The notes under the pieces were generated by a model, which was given only the letters and a program-made list of their open reading frames with translations, had not been told where the DNA came from and searched no databases. From positions 1-64,000 of the forward strand of contig JAFIHA010000059.1 of assembly GCA_017848965.1 (NCBI GenBank): a stretch of 64,000 bases of DNA, in the 5' to 3' direction. Each line of letters begins with the position of its first letter. Within the stretch, counting starts at the first letter, position 1. The translations under genes and the position numbers were made by a program. Positions 19,416 through 27,665 of this stretch are shown here, in pieces. Origin of the DNA: Dechloromonas aromatica (nom. nud.). GTDB taxonomy: Bacteria > Pseudomonadota > Gammaproteobacteria > Burkholderiales > Rhodocyclaceae.

Positions 19416-19928
19416 GTGCAGGGAAGCGGGCTGCCTTCGCTGGAAATCGCCGGTCTGACGATCGGCGTGCGCGAAGGCGTCCTCGTCCTGCTGATTCTGG
19501 TCGCGCTTTACATCGGCTTCGTCCTCCTGCGTTTTCGCCGGACACCGTCGCGCCAAGCGTTAGCTGCGGTCGAACCGGTCGCCGCGGCGCCGATTGTCGC
19601 GCCGCCAGCCGCCGAAGCGCCTGCACCGGCGTATTCCGAGACTGCCTCCCATCTCGCCAGCGAAATGCTGGCCGAAGGCCTGGAGCGGGAACTCGCCCAG
19701 TTGCGCGACGAAGTCGAGGTCATGCGTGGAGAACTGGCTGCGCTGCGCGAGGACATGCAACAGGAACTGGCGCACCTGCGAGCGACCCAGACGGTGGCGC
19801 CAATCTATGGTGACGCGATGCAGATGGCGGCCGCCGGTTACGACGCCTCGATGATCGCCGAGCGTTGTGGCATTGCCCGCGCCGAGGCGGAGCTGGTCGT
19901 GGCCCTGGCGCGCAGCCGGGTCGAGTGA
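19416..19928 (+). CDS. DUF2802 membrane-anchored protein
   Basis: The 170-residue protein (GTG start) has one N-terminal membrane segment (EGVLVLLILVALYIGFVLL), an Ala/Pro-rich linker, a coiled-coil stretch (about 85-130, ELAQLRDEVEVMRGELAALR) and the C-terminal DUF2802 block YGDAMQMAAAGYDASMIAER. That block looks like a small helix-turn-helix. The function of the family is unknown. It overlaps closely with the next SPOR gene. Confidence 0.85.
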   Translation: MQGSGLPSLEIAGLTIGVREGVLVLLILVALYIGFVLLRFRRTPSRQALAAVEPVAAAPIVAPPAAEAPAPAYSETASHLASEMLAEGLERELAQLRDEVEVMRGELAALREDMQQELAHLRATQTVAPIYGDAMQMAAAGYDASMIAERCGIARAEAELVVALARSRVE

Positions 19929-19936
19929 GGAAGATG

Positions 19937-20755
19937 ATGACGGAAAAACGCGCGGAAACGGCGTCGCAAGTCGAACCGGAACTGCGGGCGCAACTGGCCC
20001 GTCGCCTGGCCGTCGCCGGCACTCTGGTGGCGGTCCTGCTCGGCGTGCTGGCACTTTTCGACCGCTTCTCGCAGCCGGCCGAGGAAGAAGAAGTTACCGT
20101 CTATACCCGGCCGGTGCCGGTGGCGCCACCCAAAATGCTGACCCAGCCGGTGACGCAGGTTGAATCCCAGGAAACTCCTCCCGCCGAGGCTGCCGCGACG
20201 GAAAGCACGGAGCCCGTGACGGCCGCTGCCAGCGAGACACCGCCGCCGCCCGAAGTGGCGGCCACACCATCGCAGCCGGTGCCGCAGCCGGCAGCACCAG
20301 CGGCAACGAAATCGGGGCCGCGCAATGTCGCGCCAGCGGAACCGGAGGTCGTCCCGGAAATGACGGCGCCGCCGCAACTGCTGCCGGCCGCGCCGACCCC
20401 ACGACCGGCGCAAACGGCGCCGACTGCTCCGGCAACGCCACCGACGGCACCGAGCCCGCCACCAAACGCCAGGGTGCTGAGCACAACGCCAGCCGCCGCG
20501 CGTCCGTCCGCCAGCGAAACGCCGGCAGCGCCCCGGCTGTTCTCCGGCTTCGTCCTGCAGGCCGGCGTCTTCGCCAGCGCCCAGCGCGCCGAGGAACTGC
20601 ATGCCCGGCTGACGCTGAACGGCGTGCCTTCGCAGATCGAGGCACGGGTCCAGGTCGGTCCTTTCCGCACCCGTCGCGAAGCTGCCGCCGCACAGGCCAA
20701 GTTGCGCGAGCTCGGGATCGAAAGCCTGCTCGTCGAGCCGAAGGGCAATCGCTAA
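19937..20755 (+). CDS. SPOR-domain membrane protein
   Basis: The 272-residue protein has a cytoplasmic start, one membrane helix ([17 protein letters not shown]), a long Pro/Ala/Thr-rich periplasmic linker (about 60-195) and a C-terminal SPOR domain ([20 protein letters not shown] to the end) that binds denuded septal peptidoglycan. The start at 19937 follows GAGGA with 5-base spacing; 19934 is an alternative. The layout resembles DedD/FtsN-type division proteins, but the catalytic partner is unknown. Its stop abuts the stop of the convergent TPR gene. Confidence 0.85.
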   Translation: MTEKRAETASQVEPELRAQLARRLAVAGTLVAVLLGVLALFDRFSQPAEEEEVTVYTRPVPVAPPKMLTQPVTQVESQETPPAEAAATESTEPVTAAASETPPPPEVAATPSQPVPQPAAPAATKSGPRNVAPAEPEVVPEMTAPPQLLPAAPTPRPAQTAPTAPATPPTAPSPPPNARVLSTTPAAARPSASETPAAPRLFSGFVLQAGVFASAQRAEELHARLTLNGVPSQIEARVQVGPFRTRREAAAAQAKLRELGIESLLVEPKGNR

Positions 20756-21076
20756 CTAAACCGGTTTCTGCAGTCGGCGCAGGAAGACCTTCATCTCCTT
20801 GGCCGCCTGGATGTCGCCGCGCGCTTCCGCCACCCGGATGCCGTCGCTGTAGGCGTCCGCCGCCGCAGCGCTCTCGCCAGCCTGGGCCAGCGCCTTGCCC
20901 AGCGCTTTCCACGCTGCGGAATAGTTCGGATCGCGCTCGATGGCGGCGCGGAAGCAGTCGGCCGCCTGGCGCGGCGCTTCCGCCTTCAGGTACTCGTTGC
21001 CCAGCGAGAAGCGCAGCAGGGCGCCGTCGCGCGGCCCGCCAAGCAGTTTTTCCAGGGATGCGATACGTGGGTTCAT
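20756..21076 (-). CDS. Small TPR-repeat protein
   Basis: This 106-residue protein consists of about two to three tetratricopeptide helices pairs: [20 protein letters not shown], then [20 protein letters not shown], then an [14 protein letters not shown] helix. There is no signal peptide, so it is probably a cytoplasmic protein-protein interaction module. It is divergent from ridA with 53 bases between starts. Confidence 0.8.
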   Translation of the reverse strand: MNPRIASLEKLLGGPRDGALLRFSLGNEYLKAEAPRQAADCFRAAIERDPNYSAAWKALGKALAQAGESAAAADAYSDGIRVAEARGDIQAAKEMKVFLRRLQKPV

Positions 21077-21129
21077 GGAAGCTCGGGTCTAGAATAACGG
21101 TTTTGCAAAATCACCAAGAGGAACACAAC

Positions 21130-21510
21130 ATGGCCAAGACCATCATCGCCACGCCGCATGCGCCGGCCGCCATCGGCACCTATTCGCAAGCCGTGCGCGT
21201 CGGCGACACCGTCTACCTGTCCGGACAGATCGGCCTCGATCCGGCGACCATGCAGATGGTAGACGGCATCGACGCCCAAATCGTTCGCGTCTTCGAAAAC
21301 CTCAAGGCGGTTGCCGAAGCGGCCGGCGGCACGCTCGCCGACGTGGTCAAGCTCAACGTCTTCCTGACCGACCTCGGCAATTTCGCCAAGGTCAATGAAA
21401 CCATGGCCCGCTACTTCAGCGAGCCCTTCCCGGCGCGCGCCGCCGTCGGCGTCAAGGAATTGCCGCGCGGCGCATTGGTCGAAGCCGACGCGGTGATGTT
21501 CCTCGGCTGA
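21130..21510 (+). CDS. ridA: RidA family 2-iminobutanoate/2-iminopropanoate deaminase
   Basis: This 126-residue trimeric enzyme hydrolyses reactive enamines and imines from PLP-dependent dehydratases, protecting other PLP enzymes. The motifs [20 protein letters not shown] and [21 protein letters not shown] are present; Arg103 corresponds to the catalytic arginine. The ATG at 21130 follows AAGAGGAA. A TAGAAT at 21090-21095 may be the -10. recG follows after 5 bases, so they are probably co-transcribed. Confidence 0.95.
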   Translation: MAKTIIATPHAPAAIGTYSQAVRVGDTVYLSGQIGLDPATMQMVDGIDAQIVRVFENLKAVAEAAGGTLADVVKLNVFLTDLGNFAKVNETMARYFSEPFPARAAVGVKELPRGALVEADAVMFLG

Positions 21511-21515
21511 TCCGC

Positions 21516-23543
21516 ATGTCGCAGGCGCCGATCCGCGCCTCCGACGCGCTGAAGAAGAAGCTGGCCAAGATCGGCCTCCACACGGAGGCCGATTTGCTGG
21601 TCCATCTGCCGCTGCGCTACGAGGACGAAACCCGGGTCACCCCGATCGCCCGCGCCTTTGCCGGCGAGCCGGTGCAGATCGAGGTCAGCGTCGCCGACAG
21701 CGAAATCCAGTTCAAGCCGCGCCGGCAACTGGTCGTCCGCGCCTACGACGAGAGCGGCGAGATCACGCTGCGCTTCTTCAGCTTCTACCCGAACCACCAG
21801 GCGGCGCTCAGCGCCGGTTCGCGGGTGCGCGCTTTCGGCGAGGTGCGCGGCGGTTTCTTCGGGCTGGAGATGGTGCATCCGCGTTTTCGCAAGATCGCCG
21901 AAGGCGAGCCGCTGCCGAGCGAGATGACGCCGATCTACCCATCCACCGCCGGGCTCGCCAACTCGGCGCTGCAAAAGCTGATCGGCCGCGCCCTGGCCGA
22001 TGGCGACCTCTCCGAGACGCTGCCCGACGAGATTCGCCAGCGGTTGAAACTGCCCGGCCTGGCGCGCAGCCTGCACTTCCTGCACCGGCCGCCGCCCGGC
22101 ACCGACGTCGACACCTTGCACGCGCGCAATCATCCGGCCTGGCGGCGGGTCAAATTCGACGAGGTGCTGGCCCAGCAACTGTCGCTACGCCGTGCCTACC
22201 TCGCCCGCCGCGAACAGGGCGCGCCGGTGCTGGTGGCGCAGGACGACCTCGGCGCCCGCCTGCTCGACCGCCTGCCCTTCGGTCTGACCGGCGCGCAGTT
22301 GCGGGCGATGGCCGAGATTGCCGGCGACCTCGCCCAGCCTTACCCGATGCAGCGCCTGCTGCAGGGCGATGTCGGCGCCGGCAAGACCATCGTCGCCGCG
22401 CTGGCGGCCTGCCAGGCGATTTCCGCCGGTTGGCAGGCGGCGTTCATGGCGCCGACCGAAATTCTCGCCGAACAACATTATCTGAAGCTGCGCGACTGGC
22501 TGGAACCGCTCGGCGTGCGCGTCGCCTGGCTGTCCGGCAGCCTCAAATCGAAAGCCAAGCGCGCGCAACTGGCGGCGACGGCGGCCGACGCGCAACTGGT
22601 GGTCGGCACCCATGCGTTGATCCAGGATGGCGTCGACTTCGCCCGGCTGGGCCTGGCCATCGTCGACGAGCAGCACCGCTTCGGCGTCGCCCAGCGCCTG
22701 GCGCTGCGCAAGAAGGGCAGCAACCCGCACCAACTGATGATGTCGGCGACGCCGATCCCGCGCACGCTGGCGATGAGCTACTACGCCGACCTCGACGTCA
22801 CCGTCCTCGACGAACTGCCGCCCGGCCGGACGCCGATCAAGACCCGGCTGGTTGCCGATAATCGGCGCCAGGACGTCGTCGGTTTCGTGAAAAAACATGT
22901 CGAGGAGGGCCGCCAGGCCTACTGGGTGTGCCCGCTGATCGAGGAGTCGGAAGCCCTGCAATTGCAGACGGCGGAGGAAACCTATGCGCAACTTTCGGCC
23001 GATTTGCCGGGCCTGAGCGTTGGCCTGGTACACGGCCGCCTCAAGGCCGACGAGAAGCAGGCGGTGATGAGCGCCTTCGCCGCCGGCGACATCGACGTGC
23101 TGGTGGCGACGACGGTGATCGAAGTCGGCGTCGATGTGCCCAACGCCAGCCTGATGGTCATCGAGCACGCCGAACGTTTCGGCCTCTCGCAACTGCACCA
23201 GTTGCGCGGCCGCGTCGGCCGCGGCCAGTACGAATCGAGCTGCGTGCTGATCTACGCCGGGCCGCTCGGCGAGATCGCCCGGCAGCGGCTGAAGATCATC
23301 TTCGAGCATACCGACGGCTTCGAGATTGCCCGTCAGGATCTGCAGATTCGTGGTCCCGGCGAATTCGTCGGCGCCCGGCAGAGCGGCGTGCCGCTGCTGC
23401 GCTACGCCGACCTGGAAATGGACGCCGATCTGGTCGAGATGGCGCGCCAGATCGCTGAGGAAATGCTCACCGGCCACCCGGCGCTGGCCGAAAAACACCT
23501 GCAGCGCTGGCTCGGCGCCCGCGAGGAACTGCTCAAGTCCTGA
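21516..23543 (+). CDS. recG: ATP-dependent DNA helicase RecG
   Basis: The 675-residue helicase remodels stalled replication forks and Holliday junctions. It has the N-terminal wedge/OB region (about 1-160), the Walker A GDVGAGKT near residue 284, the DEQH box VDEQHRFGVAQR near 383, motif III MSATPIPRTLAMSYYAD, and the C-terminal RFGLSQLHQLRGRVGRG. The length is close to the 693 of E. coli. Its final 11 bases overlap the end of the convergent hydrolase gene. Confidence 0.97.
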   Translation: MSQAPIRASDALKKKLAKIGLHTEADLLVHLPLRYEDETRVTPIARAFAGEPVQIEVSVADSEIQFKPRRQLVVRAYDESGEITLRFFSFYPNHQAALSAGSRVRAFGEVRGGFFGLEMVHPRFRKIAEGEPLPSEMTPIYPSTAGLANSALQKLIGRALADGDLSETLPDEIRQRLKLPGLARSLHFLHRPPPGTDVDTLHARNHPAWRRVKFDEVLAQQLSLRRAYLARREQGAPVLVAQDDLGARLLDRLPFGLTGAQLRAMAEIAGDLAQPYPMQRLLQGDVGAGKTIVAALAACQAISAGWQAAFMAPTEILAEQHYLKLRDWLEPLGVRVAWLSGSLKSKAKRAQLAATAADAQLVVGTHALIQDGVDFARLGLAIVDEQHRFGVAQRLALRKKGSNPHQLMMSATPIPRTLAMSYYADLDVTVLDELPPGRTPIKTRLVADNRRQDVVGFVKKHVEEGRQAYWVCPLIEESEALQLQTAEETYAQLSADLPGLSVGLVHGRLKADEKQAVMSAFAAGDIDVLVATTVIEVGVDVPNASLMVIEHAERFGLSQLHQLRGRVGRGQYESSCVLIYAGPLGEIARQRLKIIFEHTDGFEIARQDLQIRGPGEFVGARQSGVPLLRYADLEMDADLVEMARQIAEEMLTGHPALAEKHLQRWLGAREELLKS

Positions 23544-24438
23544 ACCAGTCCTCGATCAGTGCCGCCACCTGTGCCGGCTGGTCGTGGTGCAGCATGTGGT
23601 CGGCGTCGTCGATCCAGCTTTCCTGCAAGTCGGCGAAGCAGGCGCGGCGCGCTTCCCAGTCGCCCGGGCGGGCGGCGAAATCGCGCACGACCCAGGACTG
23701 GCGGCCGCTGATCCAGAGCACCGGGCAGGCAACTTCGCGCCAGATCGCCATCGATTCCTCGAGGCGGAACAGGTAGGGCGAGGTCGCCTTGTGCCAGGGG
23801 TCACCGTTCCAGATGATGCCGTGGCGGAATTCGCCGTTGCGCGTCGTGCCGTCGCCGATGCGCGCCAGGTGGCGGGAGAGGAATTCGGCGCGTTCCTCAG
23901 TCAGGTAAGGATCGCTTTTCAGCAGCCTGCGGGCGAAGGCCTGGCGGTCGGGATAGACGTGCATGCGCGGCGGTTCTTCCAGTTGCTCCAGCCACTGCCG
24001 GTAGCGGGCCGGCGCCATGTCGGCGGTGGTCGGCGCGATGCCGATGCCCTCAAGCGATACCAGTCGCTGCACGCGCTGCGGCCGGATGCCGGCGTACAGC
24101 GTGCCGAGGATGCCGCCCATGCTGTGGCCGGCGATGCGCACCGCCTGGTCCGGGGCGTAGCGGTCGATGATTGCCGCCAGGTCGCCCATGTGCTCGGCGA
24201 AGAAGTATGGCCGGTTCAGCCACTGCGATTGACCGAAGCCGCGCCAGTCGGGGGCGACGATGTTCCACTCCCGCGCCAGTGCGTCGACGACGAACTGCCA
24301 GGAGGCGGAAACGTCCATCCAGCCGTGCAGCAGGAACAGCGTCGGGGCGTCGGCGCGGCCCCAGCGGCGGATGTGCAGGCGGACGCCGTTGGCGTCGAGG
24401 AATTCGGATCGGGAAGGCTGCATGTGCGGTGAAATCAC
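23533..24438 (-). CDS. Alpha/beta-hydrolase
   Basis: The 301-residue protein has the alpha/beta-hydrolase elements: oxyanion motif LFLLHGWMDVSASW, nucleophile elbow GHSMGG (Ser106) and the C-terminal DADHMLHHDQP with the likely catalytic His. PDWRGFGQSQW is typical of MhpC/haloalkane-dehalogenase-like hydrolases. The substrate is not deducible. A start at 24423 (MQPSRS) is equally plausible. The gene overlaps recG by 11 bases tail-to-tail. Confidence 0.85.
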   Translation of the reverse strand: MISPHMQPSRSEFLDANGVRLHIRRWGRADAPTLFLLHGWMDVSASWQFVVDALAREWNIVAPDWRGFGQSQWLNRPYFFAEHMGDLAAIIDRYAPDQAVRIAGHSMGGILGTLYAGIRPQRVQRLVSLEGIGIAPTTADMAPARYRQWLEQLEEPPRMHVYPDRQAFARRLLKSDPYLTEERAEFLSRHLARIGDGTTRNGEFRHGIIWNGDPWHKATSPYLFRLEESMAIWREVACPVLWISGRQSWVVRDFAARPGDWEARRACFADLQESWIDDADHMLHHDQPAQVAALIEDWFRT

Positions 24439-24506
24439 GGGACTGAGCCGGCGATTCTAGCCGAAGTGGCAAATACGTCAGCAGGCGATGCCTTGGTATT
24501 GCCAAA

Positions 24507-24519
24507 GGCATATAATGCC
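24507..24519 (+). promoter_or_regulatory. TATAAT within an inverted repeat upstream of the M48 protease gene
   Basis: A perfect TATAAT (24511-24516) is set in GGCA-TATAA-TGCC, a third instance in this window of a -10 consensus flanked by complementary arms. No good -35 is visible at 16-18 bases. The M48 start lies 38 bases downstream. Confidence 0.5.
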
Positions 24520-24554
24520 GGCATATCAAACCAAGCAAAAGTCAGGGAGCCTTC

Positions 24555-25301
24555 ATGAAACGTCGCGATTTTGTCCTGCTCGCCACCATGTTTTCCGGCG
24601 TCAGCTTCGTCAATCAAGCCAGTGCGCAGTTCAATTGGGGGCGGGCGCTCGATGCCGGTCGCAATCTGCTGCAGTCGGAAACCATTTCCGATTCCGAACT
24701 GCGCGTCTACTTTGACCGCCTGGCCGCCAATTCCGATCGCCAGAACCAGCTGGCCAGTTCCACCTCGCCTTACGGCCAGCGTATCGCCAAGTTGTCGGAA
24801 GGGCTGAGCAGCTACGACGGCCTGACGCTCAACATCAGGGCCTATATCTCGTCGGAAGTGAACGCTTTTGCCATGGCCAACGGCGTCATCCGCGTCTACA
24901 GCGGTCTGATGGATCGCTTTACCGACGACGAAATCCGCTACGTGATCGGCCACGAAATCGGCCATGTCCAGGCCGGCCACACCAAGGCGCGTATCCAGAC
25001 CGCGCTGCGTACCAGCGCCCTGCGCAACGCCGTCGCTTCGGCCGGCGGTACCGCCGCCGGCGTTGCCGATTCCGCGCTGGGCAGCCTGTTCGAACAGGTG
25101 GTCCGCTCCAAGCACTCGCAGGCCAACGAGAACGAAGCCGACGACCGCGCGCTCGCCTTCATGCGCGAGAAGCAGTATCCCCTGCAGGCCTGTGTCAGCG
25201 CGCTGGAAAAGCTGGAAGGCCTGGGCGGCAACAACGCCTCTTGGCTGTCCACGCACCCCAGCCCGCGCGAGCGCGCCGACCGCATCCGCGCCCAGATCTG
25301 A
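24555..25301 (+). CDS. Periplasmic M48-family zinc metalloprotease
   Basis: This 248-residue protein has a signal peptide (cleavage near NQASAQ, residues 20-25) and the zinc motif HEIGH with His133, Glu134 and His137; Glu194 in NENEADDRAL is the third ligand. The overall layout resembles E. coli LoiP/YggG, an outer-membrane-associated protease for misfolded envelope proteins, but there is no lipobox, so a soluble periplasmic protein is expected. The gene stands alone between a promoter and the convergent cupin gene. Confidence 0.9.
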   Translation: MKRRDFVLLATMFSGVSFVNQASAQFNWGRALDAGRNLLQSETISDSELRVYFDRLAANSDRQNQLASSTSPYGQRIAKLSEGLSSYDGLTLNIRAYISSEVNAFAMANGVIRVYSGLMDRFTDDEIRYVIGHEIGHVQAGHTKARIQTALRTSALRNAVASAGGTAAGVADSALGSLFEQVVRSKHSQANENEADDRALAFMREKQYPLQACVSALEKLEGLGGNNASWLSTHPSPRERADRIRAQI

Positions 25302-25312
25302 GTTTTCCGGCC

Positions 25313-25810
25313 TCACTCGTCCGCCCAGTAATCGACCGCGTCGGCCAATCGGCCGATGTGGGCGAAAGTCCGCGCCGCCTTGTCGCCGCCCGGCGCGCTG
25401 CCGGCGACGACGAAGAACTTGCCGGAATCGGGGTAGATCGCGGTATCCGGCGCCCGCTGCGTCGACACGCAGAGGTAGCGTAGCGGCACGCTGCCGTCGT
25501 TGACGATCTGGTGCGCCGCCGCCGGATCGCCGCCGGGAAAGCCGAGCAGGTCGCCGGCGGCAACCGCGTATTCGGCGTCGCCGTGGCGCAGGCGGCCGCT
25601 GCCGGCGAGGATCAGCACCAACTCGTCGTTGGCCAGATGAGCGTGGCGCGGCCAGGCGGCCTTGCCCGGCGGCACTTCGCTCAGCCGGCAGCCCAGGCCG
25701 TTCAGGCCGAGCCGGGCGCCGACGCTGGCATTGGCCGAAGCGAACCGCTGGCCGTGGGTTTCAGCGTGCAATTCGAGATCGTCAAGATGGACGAAAGGGG
25801 GCGTAGACAT
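25313..25810 (-). CDS. Cupin-domain protein
   Basis: This 165-residue protein has a single cupin fold with metal-binding motif 1 in WPRHAHLANDELVLILAGSG and motif 2 around GDLLGFPGGDPAAAHQIVN. The start at 25810 (MSTPPFVHLDDLEL) is supported by AAGGAGGA 9 bases upstream. Such stand-alone cupins bind small molecules or act as isomerases or dioxygenases; no specific substrate can be named. Confidence 0.85.
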   Translation of the reverse strand: MSTPPFVHLDDLELHAETHGQRFASANASVGARLGLNGLGCRLSEVPPGKAAWPRHAHLANDELVLILAGSGRLRHGDAEYAVAAGDLLGFPGGDPAAAHQIVNDGSVPLRYLCVSTQRAPDTAIYPDSGKFFVVAGSAPGGDKAARTFAHIGRLADAVDYWADE

Positions 25811-25848
25811 GGGATGTTCCTCCTTGAGCGGACGACGATAAACCACAT

Positions 25849-26244
25849 TCAGCGCGTCAGGTAGAAGGAGCCGGTCGCCGTACCGACCAGCCGTTCCGCC
25901 ACCGAGGCGCGCGCCGTCGCCACCGCCAGGCGGCCGCCCAGGCGCAGCACTTCGACGGCGACCGCCACCCGCTCGCCGACATGGGCCGGCGCGCAGTAGT
26001 GGATGTCGAGCTGCGTCGTCACCACCAGCGCCGCCGGTCGGCCGCTGTGCTGCGCCTGGCGATAGACGCACTCGCCCAGCGCGCTGTCGAAGACGCTGGC
26101 GAGGACACCGCCGTGCAGCGTGCCGGCGCCGTTGAGGTGGCGCTTGCCGACCTTGAACGAGAGGTCGCTGGCGTCGCCATCCAGGCGCACCAGCGGGTTG
26201 CTCGACAGCAGGCGGAAGTCGTCGCAGGGTTGGCGGGCGTTCAT
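25849..26244 (-). CDS. PaaI-like hotdog thioesterase
   Basis: This 131-residue protein carries the PaaI signature HLNGAGTLHGGVLASVFDSA and YCAPAHVGERVAVAVEVLRLG. Its family hydrolyses aryl- or acyl-CoA. The start at 26244 overlaps the stop of the upstream DUF2917 gene as ATGA on the minus strand, so the two are translationally coupled. Confidence 0.88.
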   Translation of the reverse strand: MNARQPCDDFRLLSSNPLVRLDGDASDLSFKVGKRHLNGAGTLHGGVLASVFDSALGECVYRQAQHSGRPAALVVTTQLDIHYCAPAHVGERVAVAVEVLRLGGRLAVATARASVAERLVGTATGSFYLTR

Positions 26245-26579
26245 TGCCAGGCTCCGCTCAGCGTGCCGCGCGGGGCCAGCAGCCGGCGGGCCAGGCGCAG
26301 CCGCCAGTCGGCTGCCGGGGCGCGGAATTCGACGCGCAGCGCGGCAGTCCGCCCGTTGTCGAAACCGCTGACCAGCAGCGGCGCGCCGTCGGCGGCCAGG
26401 CACAGGCGCTGGCCGGGGCCGAGGATGAGGTCGGCCGGTTCGCCGGGGCGGGTGATCCAGGCCCGGCCGTCCTCCACGCTCAGTGCGGCGACGCGGCGCG
26501 GCGCCAGCCTGGCCAGTTGTTCGGCGCTCAGTTGCAGGCGGCAGAACAGGCTGCCGGGCGGCTTGGGGTGTTCGGTCAT
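26241..26579 (-). CDS. DUF2917 protein
   Basis: The 112-residue protein has the DUF2917 core LSVEDGRAWITRPGEPADLI followed by LGPGQRLCLAADGAPLLVSG, a small beta-rich cupin-like domain of unknown function. This family often lies beside a GcvA-like LysR regulator, as here: the LysR gene starts 177 bases away on the other strand. It heads a two-gene unit with the PaaI-like thioesterase. Confidence 0.85.
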   Translation of the reverse strand: MTEHPKPPGSLFCRLQLSAEQLARLAPRRVAALSVEDGRAWITRPGEPADLILGPGQRLCLAADGAPLLVSGFDNGRTAALRVEFRAPAADWRLRLARRLLAPRGTLSGAWQ

Positions 26580-26756
26580 GGTCGTCTCCTGCGCCGGGCT
26601 TGACGAAAGATCGCTAAAAGCCCAGCATCCAGATGCGTTTCGGTTGCAAATCCCGCATTGGTTGAGGCTTCGCTTCCGCTGCGGTTGAAGCCAGTTTTCC
26701 CCAGAATGGCGGCTAGCTCAAACGCAATATCGGCATTGAATGGATGCGTGAAAATC

Positions 26757-27650
26757 ATGCGAAAAGACCTGCTTTCGCTGCCGCCGCTGGAGCCCCTGCG
26801 CGGCTTCGTCGCGGCGGCCAGCCGGCGCAGCATCACGCTGGCGGCGGCCGATCTCTGCCTCACTCAGTCGGCGATCAGCCGCCAGATCCAGGCATTGGAA
26901 AACGCGCTCGGCGTGCCGCTGTTCGTCCGCAAGCACCGCGCCATCGAACTGACGCCGGCCGGCGAGCGCCTGTTACCGGCCGCCATCGCCTGGTTGGCCG
27001 AGTACGGCGAGATCGCCGCCAGCCTGCGCCAGCGCGCTGCCAGCGCCGACAGCGTGACGATCACCGCCAGCATTGGCGTCACCGCGCTCTGGTTGCTGCC
27101 GCGTCTGGGGCATTTCCAGGCCGCCCACCCGGCCGTCGAGGTCCGCGTCGTCGCCGCCAATTCGCCGGTCGACCTGGTCCCGGCCGGCATCGATCTGGCC
27201 ATCCGCTATCAGACCGAACCGACGATAGGGCGCGGCGACCGCCTGCTGTTCCGCGAGAGCATCGCCCCGGTGCTGGCACCGGTTCTGGCGGAAAAGCTCG
27301 CGGCCAACCCGGAAGAAAGCCCGACTTTGATCGAATACCAGGAAAGAAGTCTGCCAGGCCTCGACTGGACCTCCTGGTTGGGTAGCCTCGGCCTGCAGGG
27401 ACGGAGCTTGCGCCGGCTCGGCTTCAACCAGTACGACCAGGCGGTGCAGGCGGCCATCGCCGGCCAGGGCGTCGTCCTCGGCCGCCTGCCGCTGCTCGCC
27501 GAGGCGCTGGACGATGGTCGCCTGTGCCGCTGGCCGGAGTTGCCGGTCTTCGCCAGCCCCTACGCATACTGGCTGCTGCGCGCGCCGGGTAGCGACGGCG
27601 CGGCGGTCGCTGTCTTCGCCGACTGGCTGGCCGGGCAGGGCGCAGCCTAG
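26757..27650 (+). CDS. LysR-family transcriptional regulator (GcvA-like)
   Basis: The 297-residue protein has a winged HTH near residues 20-45 (LAAADLCLTQSAISRQIQAL) and the GcvA-like LFVRKHRAIELTPAGERLLP, then a periplasmic-binding-like effector domain (VTITASIGVTALWLLPRLGH). The start at 26757 gives the family N-terminus. It is divergent from the DUF2917-PaaI pair, its probable target; the shared 177-base region has GGCTTC (26666-26671) and GAAGCC (26687-26692) as a possible binding site. Confidence 0.92.
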   Translation: MRKDLLSLPPLEPLRGFVAAASRRSITLAAADLCLTQSAISRQIQALENALGVPLFVRKHRAIELTPAGERLLPAAIAWLAEYGEIAASLRQRAASADSVTITASIGVTALWLLPRLGHFQAAHPAVEVRVVAANSPVDLVPAGIDLAIRYQTEPTIGRGDRLLFRESIAPVLAPVLAEKLAANPEESPTLIEYQERSLPGLDWTSWLGSLGLQGRSLRRLGFNQYDQAVQAAIAGQGVVLGRLPLLAEALDDGRLCRWPELPVFASPYAYWLLRAPGSDGAAVAVFADWLAGQGAA

Positions 27651-27665
27651 CCGCTGCCCTTCGCC

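Noticed and set aside
20221..20520. Tandem repeats in the SPOR gene
   Set aside because: The Pro/Ala/Thr codons give a repetitive look, but no regular unit is present; it is a low-complexity linker.
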